Assembly: GCA_964560875.1 (NCBI GenBank)
Contig: CAZLMW010000054.1
Location: 1-51,348, forward strand
Origin: CAZLMW01 sp964560875
Lineage (GTDB): Bacteria > Myxococcota_A > UBA9042
Length of the DNA stretch: 51,348 bases
Direction: 5' to 3'
Under the pieces are notes generated by a model. It was given only the letters and a program-made list of their open reading frames with translations. It ran no database searches and was not told where the DNA came from. Positions within the stretch are counted from its first letter, which is position 1, and each line of letters starts with the position of its first letter. A program made the translations under genes and the position numbers. This document shows, in pieces, positions 42,350-50,344 of this stretch.

Positions 42350-43528
42350 ATGGCGCGCAAAGCAACCCAGCCCGACCGACCGTGCGCCGTCATCGGCGTT
42401 GGCCAGACGCGCCATGCCGCCGTTCGCAAGGACGTCAACATCCCCGGTTTGGTCCGAGAAGCCGCGCTCTTCGCGCTCGAAGACGCCGGCCTCACCTTCG
42501 CCGATATCGACGCCGTGGTCCTCGGCAAAGCGCCCGACACCTTCGAAGGCGTCATGCAGCCCGAGCTGACCCTGGCCGGCGCGCTTGGAGCGGCCGACAA
42601 ACCCATCCTGCGTGTCCACACCGCGGGCAGCGTGGGCGGTTCGACCGCCGTTGTCGCCAGCTACCTCGTACGTTCGGGGCAATACGAACGGGTTCTCGCG
42701 GTCGCCTACCAAAAGCAGTCCGAGTCCAACGCGATGTGGGCCCTGTCGCCCAAGTATCCGTTCTTGCCGCCATCGGTCGCCGGCGCCGGCGGGTATTTCG
42801 CGCCGCTCATCCGCCGCTACATCGAACGCACCGAGGCACCTGACCACATCGGCCTGAAGGTCGCCGTGAAAGACCGGCTCAACGCGCTCAAGAACCCCAA
42901 CGCCCACCTGCAGATCCCGGGCATCAACGAAGCCATGGTGCGCGACTCGCCGATGCTTTGGGATCCGATCCGCTACCTCGAGACGTGTCCCAGCTCCGAC
43001 GGCGCCGGCGCCATCGTCCTCGCCAGTGAAGAGGCCGCCGCCAAGGCCCCAGGTCCGCCCGCATGGGTGCTCGCAACCGGCATTCGCACCGAGCCGATCA
43101 TCCGCCCCGACCGCGACGACGTGGACCCGCTCGCCGGCGCTAACTGTGGCCAAGAGCTGTACCGCAAAGCCGGGATCGAAAACCCGCGCGACGAGATCGA
43201 CGTGGCCGAGCTGTACGTACCGTTTTCCTGGTACGAGCCGATGTGGCTGGAAAACCTCGACCTCTGCGACCGCGGCGACGGTTGGAAGATGGTCGATCGG
43301 GGCGACACCGAGCTCGGCGGGCGGCTGCCGGTCAATCCGTCCGGCGGTGTGCTGTCGTCCAACCCAATCGGCGCGTCCGGAATGTTGCGCTTCCTCGAGG
43401 CGGCTCAGCAGGTCCGCGGCAAGGCAGGAGATCACCAGGTCGAAGGCGCCAAGAAAGCCCTCGGTCACGCATACGGCGGCGGTTCGCAGTTCTTCGCGAT
43501 GTGGATCGTCGGCGCCGAACCCAACTAA
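42350..43528 (+). CDS. Thiolase-like lipid-transfer protein (Ltp2/SCP-X type)
   Basis: 392 residues. The start ATG directly abuts the previous stop (TAGATG). Thiolase-fold elements are VIGVGQTRHA, IPGLVREAALFALEDAG, DAVVLGKAP, CPSSDGAGAIVLAS, NPSGGVLSSNPIGASG and the C-terminal GHAYGGGSQFFAMWI. At the nucleophile position it reads LRVHTAGSVGGS, which has no Cys. This is the HTAGSVG form I associate with lipid-transfer proteins such as Ltp2 rather than true thiolases. Ltp2 is a retro-aldolase that removes the last steroid side-chain carbons with the DUF35 domain of ChsH2. The exact reaction here is inferred. Confidence 0.85.
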   Translation: MARKATQPDRPCAVIGVGQTRHAAVRKDVNIPGLVREAALFALEDAGLTFADIDAVVLGKAPDTFEGVMQPELTLAGALGAADKPILRVHTAGSVGGSTAVVASYLVRSGQYERVLAVAYQKQSESNAMWALSPKYPFLPPSVAGAGGYFAPLIRRYIERTEAPDHIGLKVAVKDRLNALKNPNAHLQIPGINEAMVRDSPMLWDPIRYLETCPSSDGAGAIVLASEEAAAKAPGPPAWVLATGIRTEPIIRPDRDDVDPLAGANCGQELYRKAGIENPRDEIDVAELYVPFSWYEPMWLENLDLCDRGDGWKMVDRGDTELGGRLPVNPSGGVLSSNPIGASGMLRFLEAAQQVRGKAGDHQVEGAKKALGHAYGGGSQFFAMWIVGAEPN

Positions 43529-43539
43529 CCATGGACCAG

Positions 43540-43657
43540 GGGGTCTGACCCTTACATATTACACTTTAGCGCCTCCGACTGAGCAGTCGCGCGTTTGCGC
43601 GAGGGACGGATCGAACAGCACGCTGAATTAATATGTAATATGTAAGGGTCAGACCCC
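43540..43657. repeat. 118-bp element with perfect 24-bp terminal inverted repeats
   Basis: The left arm 43540-43563 (starting GGGGTCTGACCC) and the right arm 43634-43657 (ending GGGTCAGACCCC) are exact reverse complements. The interior carries a GCGC-GTTT-GCGC hairpin. The local AT-rich stretch (TTACATATTACA) contrasts with the surrounding DNA. The GGGTCTGACCC type of end is familiar from REP/RAYT-associated and MITE-like repeats, so this is probably a non-autonomous mobile repeat lying 11 bp after the thiolase-like gene. No transposase is in the window. Confidence 0.8.
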
Positions 43658-43742
43658 GTTATTGGGCGTGATTCATTACCCGGTCACGACCGCCATCAGG
43701 GGTCTGGGCAAGCGGACATGCCGAAGGCTGTCCTGGCGCGCA

Positions 43743-43831
43743 GTGGTGCTTGCACCACGGAGAAACGAAACAACGCCCCCGGGTGTGATCGGCCCGGACA
43801 GCGACAGCTGACCGGGTAAAAGATCACACCC
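43743..43831 (+). promoter_or_regulatory. Nested hairpins upstream of the acyl-CoA synthetase gene
   Basis: GTGGTG-CTTG-CACCAC (43743-43758) is a perfect 6-bp hairpin. Then GGGTGTGATC (43781-43790) pairs with GATCACACCC (43822-43831), enclosing CCCGG/CCGGG (43793-43797, 43812-43816) and CAGC-GACA-GCTG (43799-43810). The start codon is 26 bp further. It may be an RNA leader structure or palindromic regulator sites. The remaining spacer around it (43529-43857) shows nothing else. Confidence 0.5.
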
Positions 43832-43857
43832 CCTGTTATAACGGACGGAATACGACG

Positions 43858-45561
43858 ATGAGTTTGACGTACAACATCGCGGATTTGTTTGAGCTTGTCG
43901 CGGACGCGGTGCCGGAGCAGTTGGCCGTGGTCTGCGGTGACGATCGGCTGACATACGGTCAATTGGACGCGGCCGCCACGAAGCTGGCGAACTACCTCGC
44001 TGCGCAAGGGGTCGGGGCCGGGGATCACATCGGGCTGCACCTGTACAACAGCGCCGAATTCGTCACCGGGTCCATCGCCGCGCTCAAGCTACGGGCCGTG
44101 CCGATCAACGTGAACTATCGGTACGTGGCGCACGAGCTTCGCTACATCTTCGAAGACGCTGAGTTGGTCGCGCTCGTGACGCAGGGCGGCTTCTTGCCGG
44201 ACGTCGAAGAGGCCGCCGAAGGCAACACGAAGCTGCGCACCATCATCACCGCGCCCGATCCGGCCGATCACCCCCAAAAGCCCGAAAACTCGGCGCTTGC
44301 GACCGTTGAATTCGCAGACGCGCTCGCTGCCGGTAGCGATGAGCGCTCGTTCGGTGAGCGGTCCAATGACGACCTCTACATCATCTACACCGGCGGCACG
44401 ACCGGCATGCCGCGCGGCGTGATGTGGCGGCACGAGGACCTGTTTTTTGCCGCTTTGCAGGGTGGGCGGCCCGGCGGCGACGACATCGAGGCGCCCGACG
44501 AGCTGCGACCGATCGTGGCGGCCGGCGATACGCGCATGAACATCCATGGCGCGGCGCCCCTGATTCATGGTGCCGCGCAATTGGCGACGTGGATCTGCCT
44601 GTTCACCGGCGGAACCGTGTGCCTGGTGCCGGGGCGGAGCTTCAACGCGAAGATGACGTGCGCGCTTATCGAGGCGGAGCAAGTCAACGTCGTCAACCTG
44701 GTCGGAGATGCGATGGCGCGGCCGTTTGCCGACGAGCTCGAAGCGGGCGACTACGACGCGGACTGCTTGTTTACGCTCAGCAGCGCGGGCGCGGTTTTGT
44801 CGGAGGTCGTCAAGGAGAAGCTCACCGAGTTGCTGCCTTATGCGATGGTGCTCAATAACTTCGGGTCGTCCGAGACCGGCCACCAGGGCACCGCGATGAG
44901 CACGAGGGGCGGCGCGGCCAAGTTCATCATGCACGGCCACGGCACTGCGGTCGTCGACAAGGACGGCAACGAGATCGAGCCCGGCTCCGGCAAAGTGGGC
45001 TGGTTGGCTCGCACGGGTCATATCCCGCTGGGTTACTACAAGGCGCCCGAAAAGACGGCGGCGACGTTCGTGCAACGCAACGGCAAGCGCTGGGTGATGC
45101 CCGGCGATATGGCGATCCCCAACGAGGACGGCTCGATCACGGTGCTCGGTCGCGGGTCGGTGTGTATCAATACCGGCGGCGAAAAGGTCTTCCCCGAAGA
45201 GGTCGAAGAGGCGCTCAAGAGCCACCCGACGGTGCAGGACGCCATCGTTGTTGGCGTGCCCGATGAGCGCTGGGGGCAACGGGTCGAGGCGCTGGTCCTG
45301 TTGCGCGATGGCGCCGCCGCCGACGCCGCCGCCGTCGAAGCCCAGTGCCGCAGCCGCGTGGCCGGGTACAAAGCGCCTCGCAAGCTGCATTTTGTGGCCG
45401 ACTTGAACCGGCAACCATCCGGCAAACCCGACTACGGCTGGGCGCGCAAACACGCCATCGCTTTGAATGACAGCGCCGGGAATGCCAGCGCCGGGAATGC
45501 CAGCGCCGGGAATGACAGCGCCGGCGATCAAGACGCCGCCACACAGACGGCGGGAGCGTAG
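43858..45561 (+). CDS. Acyl-CoA synthetase (FadD-type AMP-forming ligase)
   Basis: 567 residues. The ANL superfamily motifs are all there: phosphate loop YTGGTTGMPRGVMW, NNFGSSETG, the hinge and swivel GRGSVCINTGGEKVFPEE, and the catalytic Lys in RQPSGKPDYGW. Ligation of CoA to a carboxylic acid consumes ATP in two steps via acyl-AMP. GGTTGMPRG and the TGGEKV form resemble the FadD17/FadD19 group that activates steroid side chains, an observation by eye only. The C-terminus has an unusual Asn/Ser/Ala/Gly tail (NDSAGNASAGN...) encoded by a 15-bp repeat. The thioesterase-like gene follows 3 bp later, so they form an operon. Confidence 0.93.
   Translation: MSLTYNIADLFELVADAVPEQLAVVCGDDRLTYGQLDAAATKLANYLAAQGVGAGDHIGLHLYNSAEFVTGSIAALKLRAVPINVNYRYVAHELRYIFEDAELVALVTQGGFLPDVEEAAEGNTKLRTIITAPDPADHPQKPENSALATVEFADALAAGSDERSFGERSNDDLYIIYTGGTTGMPRGVMWRHEDLFFAALQGGRPGGDDIEAPDELRPIVAAGDTRMNIHGAAPLIHGAAQLATWICLFTGGTVCLVPGRSFNAKMTCALIEAEQVNVVNLVGDAMARPFADELEAGDYDADCLFTLSSAGAVLSEVVKEKLTELLPYAMVLNNFGSSETGHQGTAMSTRGGAAKFIMHGHGTAVVDKDGNEIEPGSGKVGWLARTGHIPLGYYKAPEKTAATFVQRNGKRWVMPGDMAIPNEDGSITVLGRGSVCINTGGEKVFPEEVEEALKSHPTVQDAIVVGVPDERWGQRVEALVLLRDGAAADAAAVEAQCRSRVAGYKAPRKLHFVADLNRQPSGKPDYGWARKHAIALNDSAGNASAGNASAGNDSAGDQDAATQTAGA
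45466..45525 (+). repeat. 15-bp tandem repeat (4 copies) in the 3' end of the acyl-CoA synthetase gene
   Basis: Four in-frame copies of AATGMCAGCGCCGGG (M = A or C) at 45466-45480, 45481-45495, 45496-45510 and 45511-45525 (last base C). They encode N-D/A-S-A-G repeats after the catalytic domain; copy number could vary by slippage. Confidence 0.9.
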
Positions 45562-45564
45562 GTC

Positions 45565-46350
45565 GTGGCCATCACCAACCCGACAAGCAGCGCCGATCAG
45601 TCGCCCAACGACAAGGTCCAGACCGCGGCCGATTTCCTGTCCGCCGCGTGGGACGTGCCCGACGACCTCGATGGCCAGAGCGAGGCCTACCGGGACTGGG
45701 CCGCCAAGCGAAAGCTCGCCGCGTCCATCCATGAGCTCGCGCGCCTATGCACCGCGACCGACGCCACCGCCGATACGCTCGACGCCGTGCGCGAGATGGC
45801 CGATGCCGCGGTCGAAAAGCTCGAAAAGGCCGGCGCGCGCAGCTTTGAGGCCGCCTGGAAAGACGGCAGCTACGTCCGTGATCCGGTGCGTTGGACCGAT
45901 CGCGTGTGGCTCGTGGGCGGCTCCAATCCGTCGGTACCGCGCCTCAAGCTGGCGATGGAAGACGAGGTCGCAGTTGGCGCGATCACGTTCGATGAAACGT
46001 GCGTCGGCGCACCCGGTTGGGCGCATGGCGGGATGGTCGCGGCGGCCTTCGATCAGACGTGTGGGTTCGCGCTGATCAGCAAAGGGCTGCCGATCGTGAC
46101 CGCCAAGTTGACCGTCGATTATGTGCTGCCGACTCCACTCAACGTCGCCATTCGGTACAGCGCCCGCGAGACCAAGCGCGGCGATCGGACCGTGCATGTT
46201 GATGCCAAAGCTCATCGCATCGACGGCGGCGGCAACCAGACGCTGATCGGAAAGGCCAAGGCGCTCTTCGTCATCGTCAAGCCCGAAGTCTTCGAGAAGA
46301 ACGCGCCTGGCCGCGGCTCGTTCGTCGACGACATCAACCAATCCCCCTGA
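45565..46350 (+). CDS. PaaI-like hotdog thioesterase with N-terminal extension
   Basis: 261 residues starting at a GTG (45565), 3 bp after the ligase stop. The C-terminal half has the PaaI hotdog pattern: GAPGWAHGGMVAAAFDQTCGFA, read in parts as CVGAPGWAHGG and AAAFDQT, with the Asp of the catalytic helix, then AKLTVDYVLPTPLN and the paired strands. The N-terminal 110 residues are helical (ARLCTATDATADTLDAVRE) and not part of the hotdog. It probably hydrolyses an acyl-CoA to control CoA pools or release an end product. It could also be a hotdog dehydratase, but no MaoC signature is seen. Confidence 0.85.
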   Translation: MAITNPTSSADQSPNDKVQTAADFLSAAWDVPDDLDGQSEAYRDWAAKRKLAASIHELARLCTATDATADTLDAVREMADAAVEKLEKAGARSFEAAWKDGSYVRDPVRWTDRVWLVGGSNPSVPRLKLAMEDEVAVGAITFDETCVGAPGWAHGGMVAAAFDQTCGFALISKGLPIVTAKLTVDYVLPTPLNVAIRYSARETKRGDRTVHVDAKAHRIDGGGNQTLIGKAKALFVIVKPEVFEKNAPGRGSFVDDINQSP

Positions 46351-46389
46351 CACGCCGACAACCCGCACCAAACGCGAGACAGGCACGCC

Positions 46390-47562
46390 ATGCATATCGA
46401 CTTCACCCCCGAGCAGTACGCCCTGCGCGACGAGATCCGCGCGTACATGGCCGAGTTGCTCAACGACGAGCTCGACGATGAGCTGCACCACAGCGAAGGC
46501 GGCGGCCCCCTCTACATGGCCGCGGTACGAAAATTGGGCGCCGATGGCTGGCTGGGAATCGGCTGGCCAGCGGAGTGGGGCGGGCAACAACGCGGGCCCA
46601 TCGAACAGTTCATCTTCTTCGACGAGGTCCAACGCGCGGGCTTCCCGGTGCCGATCCTGACCCTGAACACGGTCGGTCCGGCGCTCATGAATTTCGGCTC
46701 CGACGCCCAAAAACAGCGCTTTTTGCCGGCCATCGTGCGCGGCGAGTGCCATTTCTCCATCGGCTACACCGAACCGGGCGCCGGCACGGATCTGGCGTCC
46801 CTGCGCACCAAGGCCGTCCGCGAAGGCGACGAATACGTCATCTCGGGGCAGAAGATCTGGACCAGTCTCGCCGACCACGCCGACTACATGTGGCTCGCCG
46901 CGCGCACGTCCGAGCAAGCCAAGCGCCACGCCGGGATCACCATCTTCATCGTCCCGACCGACGCCGAAGGGCTGACGATCCGGCCGATGCACAACCTCGG
47001 CGGCAACAACACGCACGCCTGCTACTACGACAACGTCCGCGTGCCGGCCGATAGCGTCGTCGGCGGCGAAGGCAACGGCTGGAAGATGATCACGACGCAG
47101 CTCAACCACGAGCGCGTCGCCCTCAACGCGGTCGGACCGATCGAATACTGCGCAGAACTAACGCGCCAATGGGCAGCCGAAACACCCGCCGATGACGAGC
47201 GGATGCTGCTCGACCTGCCGTGGGTTCGCGCCAACCTCGCCGAGGTCAAAGCCCACGTGGACCTGCTGCGCTTGTGGAACATGAAACAGGCCTGGGCCAT
47301 CGCCGCCGGCCGCCTTCACCCCGCGGATGCTTCGGCCATCAAGGTCTTTGGCAGCGAGTTCTACGTAAAGGGCGCCCGCCTGCTCATGGAAGTGCTCGGC
47401 GAGGCCGGGATGTTGCAGCGCGGATCGCGCGGTGCGGCGTTGCAGGGACGGCTCGAGAAGTTCTACCGCATGAGCCTTGTGCTGACGTTTGGCGGCGGCG
47501 CCAACGAGGTCCAGCGCGACATTATCTCCATGGCGGCCCTGCGCTTGCCGCGGCGTCGTTGA
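46390..47562 (+). CDS. Acyl-CoA dehydrogenase, FadE29/ChsE2-like
   Basis: 390 residues from the ATG at 46390. Typical ACAD elements: GIGWPAEWGGQQRGP, FSIGYTEPGAGTDLASLRT (the FAD and substrate segment), GQKIWTSLADHADYMWLA, and near the C-terminus LTFGGGANEVQRDIIS. The wording matches what I remember of the mycobacterial FadE29 subunit, which with FadE28 forms a heterotetramer that dehydrogenates short steroid side-chain acyl-CoAs. It transfers electrons to FAD and then to an electron-transfer flavoprotein. The partner-like ACAD gene lies 400 bp downstream, with one small gene between. Confidence 0.93.
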   Translation: MHIDFTPEQYALRDEIRAYMAELLNDELDDELHHSEGGGPLYMAAVRKLGADGWLGIGWPAEWGGQQRGPIEQFIFFDEVQRAGFPVPILTLNTVGPALMNFGSDAQKQRFLPAIVRGECHFSIGYTEPGAGTDLASLRTKAVREGDEYVISGQKIWTSLADHADYMWLAARTSEQAKRHAGITIFIVPTDAEGLTIRPMHNLGGNNTHACYYDNVRVPADSVVGGEGNGWKMITTQLNHERVALNAVGPIEYCAELTRQWAAETPADDERMLLDLPWVRANLAEVKAHVDLLRLWNMKQAWAIAAGRLHPADASAIKVFGSEFYVKGARLLMEVLGEAGMLQRGSRGAALQGRLEKFYRMSLVLTFGGGANEVQRDIISMAALRLPRRR

Positions 47563-47571
47563 GGGCCCGAC

Positions 47572-47901
47572 ATGCTCCGAAGAATCCAAAAGAAAGCCAC
47601 GATCGCAGGCGACCTCGCCGGCACCCAATTCCGCACGATGATGCAGCGGCAAGCCAACCAGTGGGGCGTGCTCGGATGGGTCCGATTCACCGACGACGGT
47701 GGCGCCGAAGCTGTGTTCCAGTCCGATGAGCGGACCGTCTCCGCCATGGCGCGGTGGTGCGAACGTGGCCCGATGGGCGCCCGTGTGACCGCGGTGGAGC
47801 TCGAAAAGATGGGGCTCGAGGCGTTTTCCGGGTTTGACGTACGGCTCGAAGCGGTCGCGGCACCTCCGGGTCGCACCGGCGCGCAGGACAAGAAGACGTA
47901 G
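47572..47901 (+). CDS. Acylphosphatase-like small protein, catalytic Asn apparently missing
   Basis: 109 residues, 9 bp after the ACAD stop. The ferredoxin-like alpha/beta acylphosphatase fold is suggested by GDLAGTQFRTMMQRQANQWGVLG (read GTQFR for the phosphate-cradle Arg), WVRFTDDGGAEAVFQ, and WCERGPMGARVTAVE. Normal enzymes have GxVQGVxFR and VRN; here the first loop is changed and the Asn position is Phe (VRF), so hydrolysis of acyl phosphates is doubtful. It lies between the two ChsE-like ACAD genes and is expected to be cytosolic. It may be a structural or regulatory subunit. Confidence 0.65.
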   Translation: MLRRIQKKATIAGDLAGTQFRTMMQRQANQWGVLGWVRFTDDGGAEAVFQSDERTVSAMARWCERGPMGARVTAVELEKMGLEAFSGFDVRLEAVAAPPGRTGAQDKKT

Positions 47902-47968
47902 TCAGCGGCCCACATCCCGGCCGAGACGACACAAGCAGGAAAGAAGCACACCAGCAGGAAAGAAGACC

Positions 47969-49060
47969 ATGAGTTTTGCGTTTTCCGACGACCAGAAAGC
48001 CATCGCGGAGCTTGCCGGGCAGATCATCGGCGGCGCTTGCCACAAGGATGTGCTCGACAAGATCGAGGCCGGCGGCGGCTTCTTTCACGAGGCGCTATGG
48101 AGCTCGCTGGTCGAATCCGGACTGGTCGGCATCGCGGTACCCGAATCGGCGGGAGGCGGCGGACTTGGGCTGGTCGAAGCGTGCCTGCTCGCCATTGAAA
48201 CCGGCAAACACGTGGCGCCGATCCCCGTCGCGGACACGATCGTCGTCGGAGCTCCCGCGCTCGCGGCCAGCGACAACCCCCAGGCCCAGGCAGCGCTGAA
48301 GAAGGTGCTCTCGGGCAAGGGCGTGATCAGCTGCGCGTGGCTCGAAAAATCCCACCGGGACGAGCGGCATCCGGGCACCCTGGCGCTGCAAACCGACGAC
48401 GGCTGGCGAATCCACGGCATCAAGACCTGCGCGACCTGGTTTGACCACGCGGCGGGCGTGCTGCTAACCGCGAAAACCGACGATGCCGTGGGCCTCTTCT
48501 GGGTTGAAAAGGACGCGGACGGGCTCGCTCCCATGCCGCAAAAGGCGACCGACAATCAGCCGCTACACGCGCTCGGACTCGACGACGTCGCTGCGATCCA
48601 TATCGGGGACTCCGCCGCCGCAAACGCCGCCCTCGATCGCGCCGCCCTGGCACGGTGCGCCGAACAGCTGGGGATCGCGACCATGGCGCTCAAGCTCACC
48701 GCCGACCACTGCCGCACCCGCGAGCAATTCGGCATGCCGATCGGGATGTTCCAGGCCGTGTCGCAACGAACCGGTGACATGTACATCGACACCCAGGCGA
48801 TGCAGCTGACTTTCTGGCAAGCCGGGTGGCTCCTCGCGACCGGTCGAGATGCCGCAGATGCGCTCCTGGTTGCCCGCTACTGGGCGTCTGAAGCCGGCCA
48901 CCGCGTCGTCGTCGCGGCCCAACACCTCCATGGCGGCACCGGCTTTGACACCGATTACCCGCTGCATCGTTGTTTTCGACGCATGCGCAGGCTCGAACTC
49001 GGCATCGGAACCGCGCGCGAGACGCTACACACGCTCGGCGAACGGATCGCTGCGGCCTGA
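47969..49060 (+). CDS. Acyl-CoA dehydrogenase, FadE28/ChsE1-like
   Basis: 363 residues from the ATG at 47969. A 13-bp direct repeat AGCAGGAAAGAAG (47934-47946 and 47953-47965) lies just upstream and duplicates the AGGA ribosome site. ACAD features: VGIAVPESAGGGGLGLVEA, CRTREQFGMPIGMFQAVS and the C-terminal AAQHLHGGTGFDTDYPLHR. The middle is divergent and shorter than the classic family, as in the FadE28 partner chains. Heteromeric ACADs of this kind share one active site between two different subunits. It ends the plus-strand lipid cluster. Confidence 0.9.
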   Translation: MSFAFSDDQKAIAELAGQIIGGACHKDVLDKIEAGGGFFHEALWSSLVESGLVGIAVPESAGGGGLGLVEACLLAIETGKHVAPIPVADTIVVGAPALAASDNPQAQAALKKVLSGKGVISCAWLEKSHRDERHPGTLALQTDDGWRIHGIKTCATWFDHAAGVLLTAKTDDAVGLFWVEKDADGLAPMPQKATDNQPLHALGLDDVAAIHIGDSAAANAALDRAALARCAEQLGIATMALKLTADHCRTREQFGMPIGMFQAVSQRTGDMYIDTQAMQLTFWQAGWLLATGRDAADALLVARYWASEAGHRVVVAAQHLHGGTGFDTDYPLHRCFRRMRRLELGIGTARETLHTLGERIAAA

Positions 49061-49084
49061 ACGCCAAATCGTGTGACCTTGGCG

Positions 49085-49546
49085 CTATTTCGCGGGTTCG
49101 CAGACGACGACGGGGATCTCGCGGTCGGTCCACTTGCTGTACTGCTCGTAGTCGGCGTAGCAGGCGACCATCTGGTCCCAGAGCCGAGCCCGTTCTTCGC
49201 CTTCCGCGGTGCGCGCTACGTAGTTGGCAGTTTCATCGCCGATACGCACGCTGACTTCGGCCTTGGCGACGAGGTTGAGGTACCAAAGCGGGTGGGTCGG
49301 ATGCCCCGCCTTGGAGGCGATCAGCACCACGTTGTCGCCGTCCTTGGTGTAGACCAGCGGCACTGTTCGCAGCTTGCCGGACTTGCGCCCAGTCGTGGTC
49401 AACAGGCACACCTTGGCGTCGCCCATCTGGCCGCCCATCTTGCCGCCGCTCATCTTGTACACGCCGGCGTTGGCGGCCGAAAACCACTTGGCAATGCCGG
49501 TCTTCAAGATCATGTCAAAGGCCTTGGGGCGCTGTTCTTCGGGCAT
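49085..49546 (-). CDS. Ddn-family (DUF385) flavin/F420-type oxidoreductase
   Basis: 153 residues from the ATG at 49546, with a strong GAGGAGG site. The small split-barrel pattern of the deazaflavin-dependent nitroreductase (Ddn) family is clear: LLTTTGRKSGKLRTVPLVY, VVLIASKAGHPTHPLWYLNL and the ETANYVARTA strand. Family members bind F420 or FMN and reduce quinones, nitro compounds or lipid-like substrates at or near the membrane. Cofactor here is unknown. It is third of a minus-strand run with an EF-hand-like lipoprotein and a GIDE-domain protein. Confidence 0.88.
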   Translation of the reverse strand: MPEEQRPKAFDMILKTGIAKWFSAANAGVYKMSGGKMGGQMGDAKVCLLTTTGRKSGKLRTVPLVYTKDGDNVVLIASKAGHPTHPLWYLNLVAKAEVSVRIGDETANYVARTAEGEERARLWDQMVACYADYEQYSKWTDREIPVVVCEPAK

Positions 49547-49597
49547 GGCGGGTCCTCCTCGCGGTTGATCGCGGCCGGTCGGTCGGTTGCGGTCGGG

Positions 49598-50344
49598 TCA
49601 GTTGGTGGCTTCGACCCAGTGGCCATCTTTGTAGACGAACGCCTTCTTGTCGGCGAGCACGCGGCGTGTGAGCTTTTTGCCCTTGCGCAGCCACTTTTCG
49701 TCGATCTTGCCGTCGCGATCTTTGTCCAAGTCGGCGCGATCCCAGCGGGCGTCCCAGTCGTCATCGAAGAGCGACGCCTTGGGCCCGTGACCAGCGAAGT
49801 AGTCGGCCATCTCGTAGTCGGTGGCCTTGTGCTCGAGCATCTCGACGGCGAGCTTGTACAGAGGTTTGCCACCGGCGGTAACTGTCGCGACGTCGGGCAG
49901 CGCCGCTTCACCGCGACCGGCCTGGACCCATTGGCGACCCGACCAGAACAACCGCCCTTCGAACTTGGTCCAACGGCCGCCTTCGAAGCGCCACACCTCG
50001 TCCTTCGTGCCGTCGCGATCCATGTCGAGCACGACCCGGTCGTAGTTGCTATCGCCGGTCTCTTCGAAGACGTCGACCTTCCACGGAAACTCCGGCCCGA
50101 GCGCGTCGATTCGTTTGCGTCCGCCGGGGGCATAGGACATCGCCACGGCGATCGCCCGCCAGTTCAGCCGCTTGAGCTTCTTGACCTCTTTGCCCTTCTC
50201 ATCGCGCCTGGCCTGGAGCTGTTTTTCGCGCTCCACCGCGTTTTCTTCGGCGTGTTTGTCGACGACCGTCTTCTGCTTGCAGCCGCCAAGAGCGAGCGCG
50301 CTGCACAGGACTGCGACGCTGACGACAACCCCGGCGTTGTTCAT
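49598..50344 (-). CDS. Lipoprotein with EF-hand/dockerin-like Asp loops
   Basis: 248 residues from the ATG at 50344, overlapping the upstream stop by ATGA. The signal ends in the lipobox LALGGC, followed by a coiled-coil-like charged stretch (DKHAEENAVEREKQLQARR). Two Ca-binding-type loops, DMDRDGTKDEVW and DLDKDRDGKIDEKW, mark the body. Aromatic strands between them (RWTKFEGRLFWSG) suggest a small beta domain. Unknown family. The tight overlap with the GIDE-domain gene suggests a shared envelope function. Confidence 0.8.
   Translation of the reverse strand: MNNAGVVVSVAVLCSALALGGCKQKTVVDKHAEENAVEREKQLQARRDEKGKEVKKLKRLNWRAIAVAMSYAPGGRKRIDALGPEFPWKVDVFEETGDSNYDRVVLDMDRDGTKDEVWRFEGGRWTKFEGRLFWSGRQWVQAGRGEAALPDVATVTAGGKPLYKLAVEMLEHKATDYEMADYFAGHGPKASLFDDDWDARWDRADLDKDRDGKIDEKWLRKGKKLTRRVLADKKAFVYKDGHWVEATN

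Noticed and set aside
41381..43468. 695-codon minus-strand open frame opposite the thiolase-like genes
   Set aside because: Shadow frame: the plus-strand genes have contiguous operon junctions (8-bp overlap, TAGATG) and recognisable folds.
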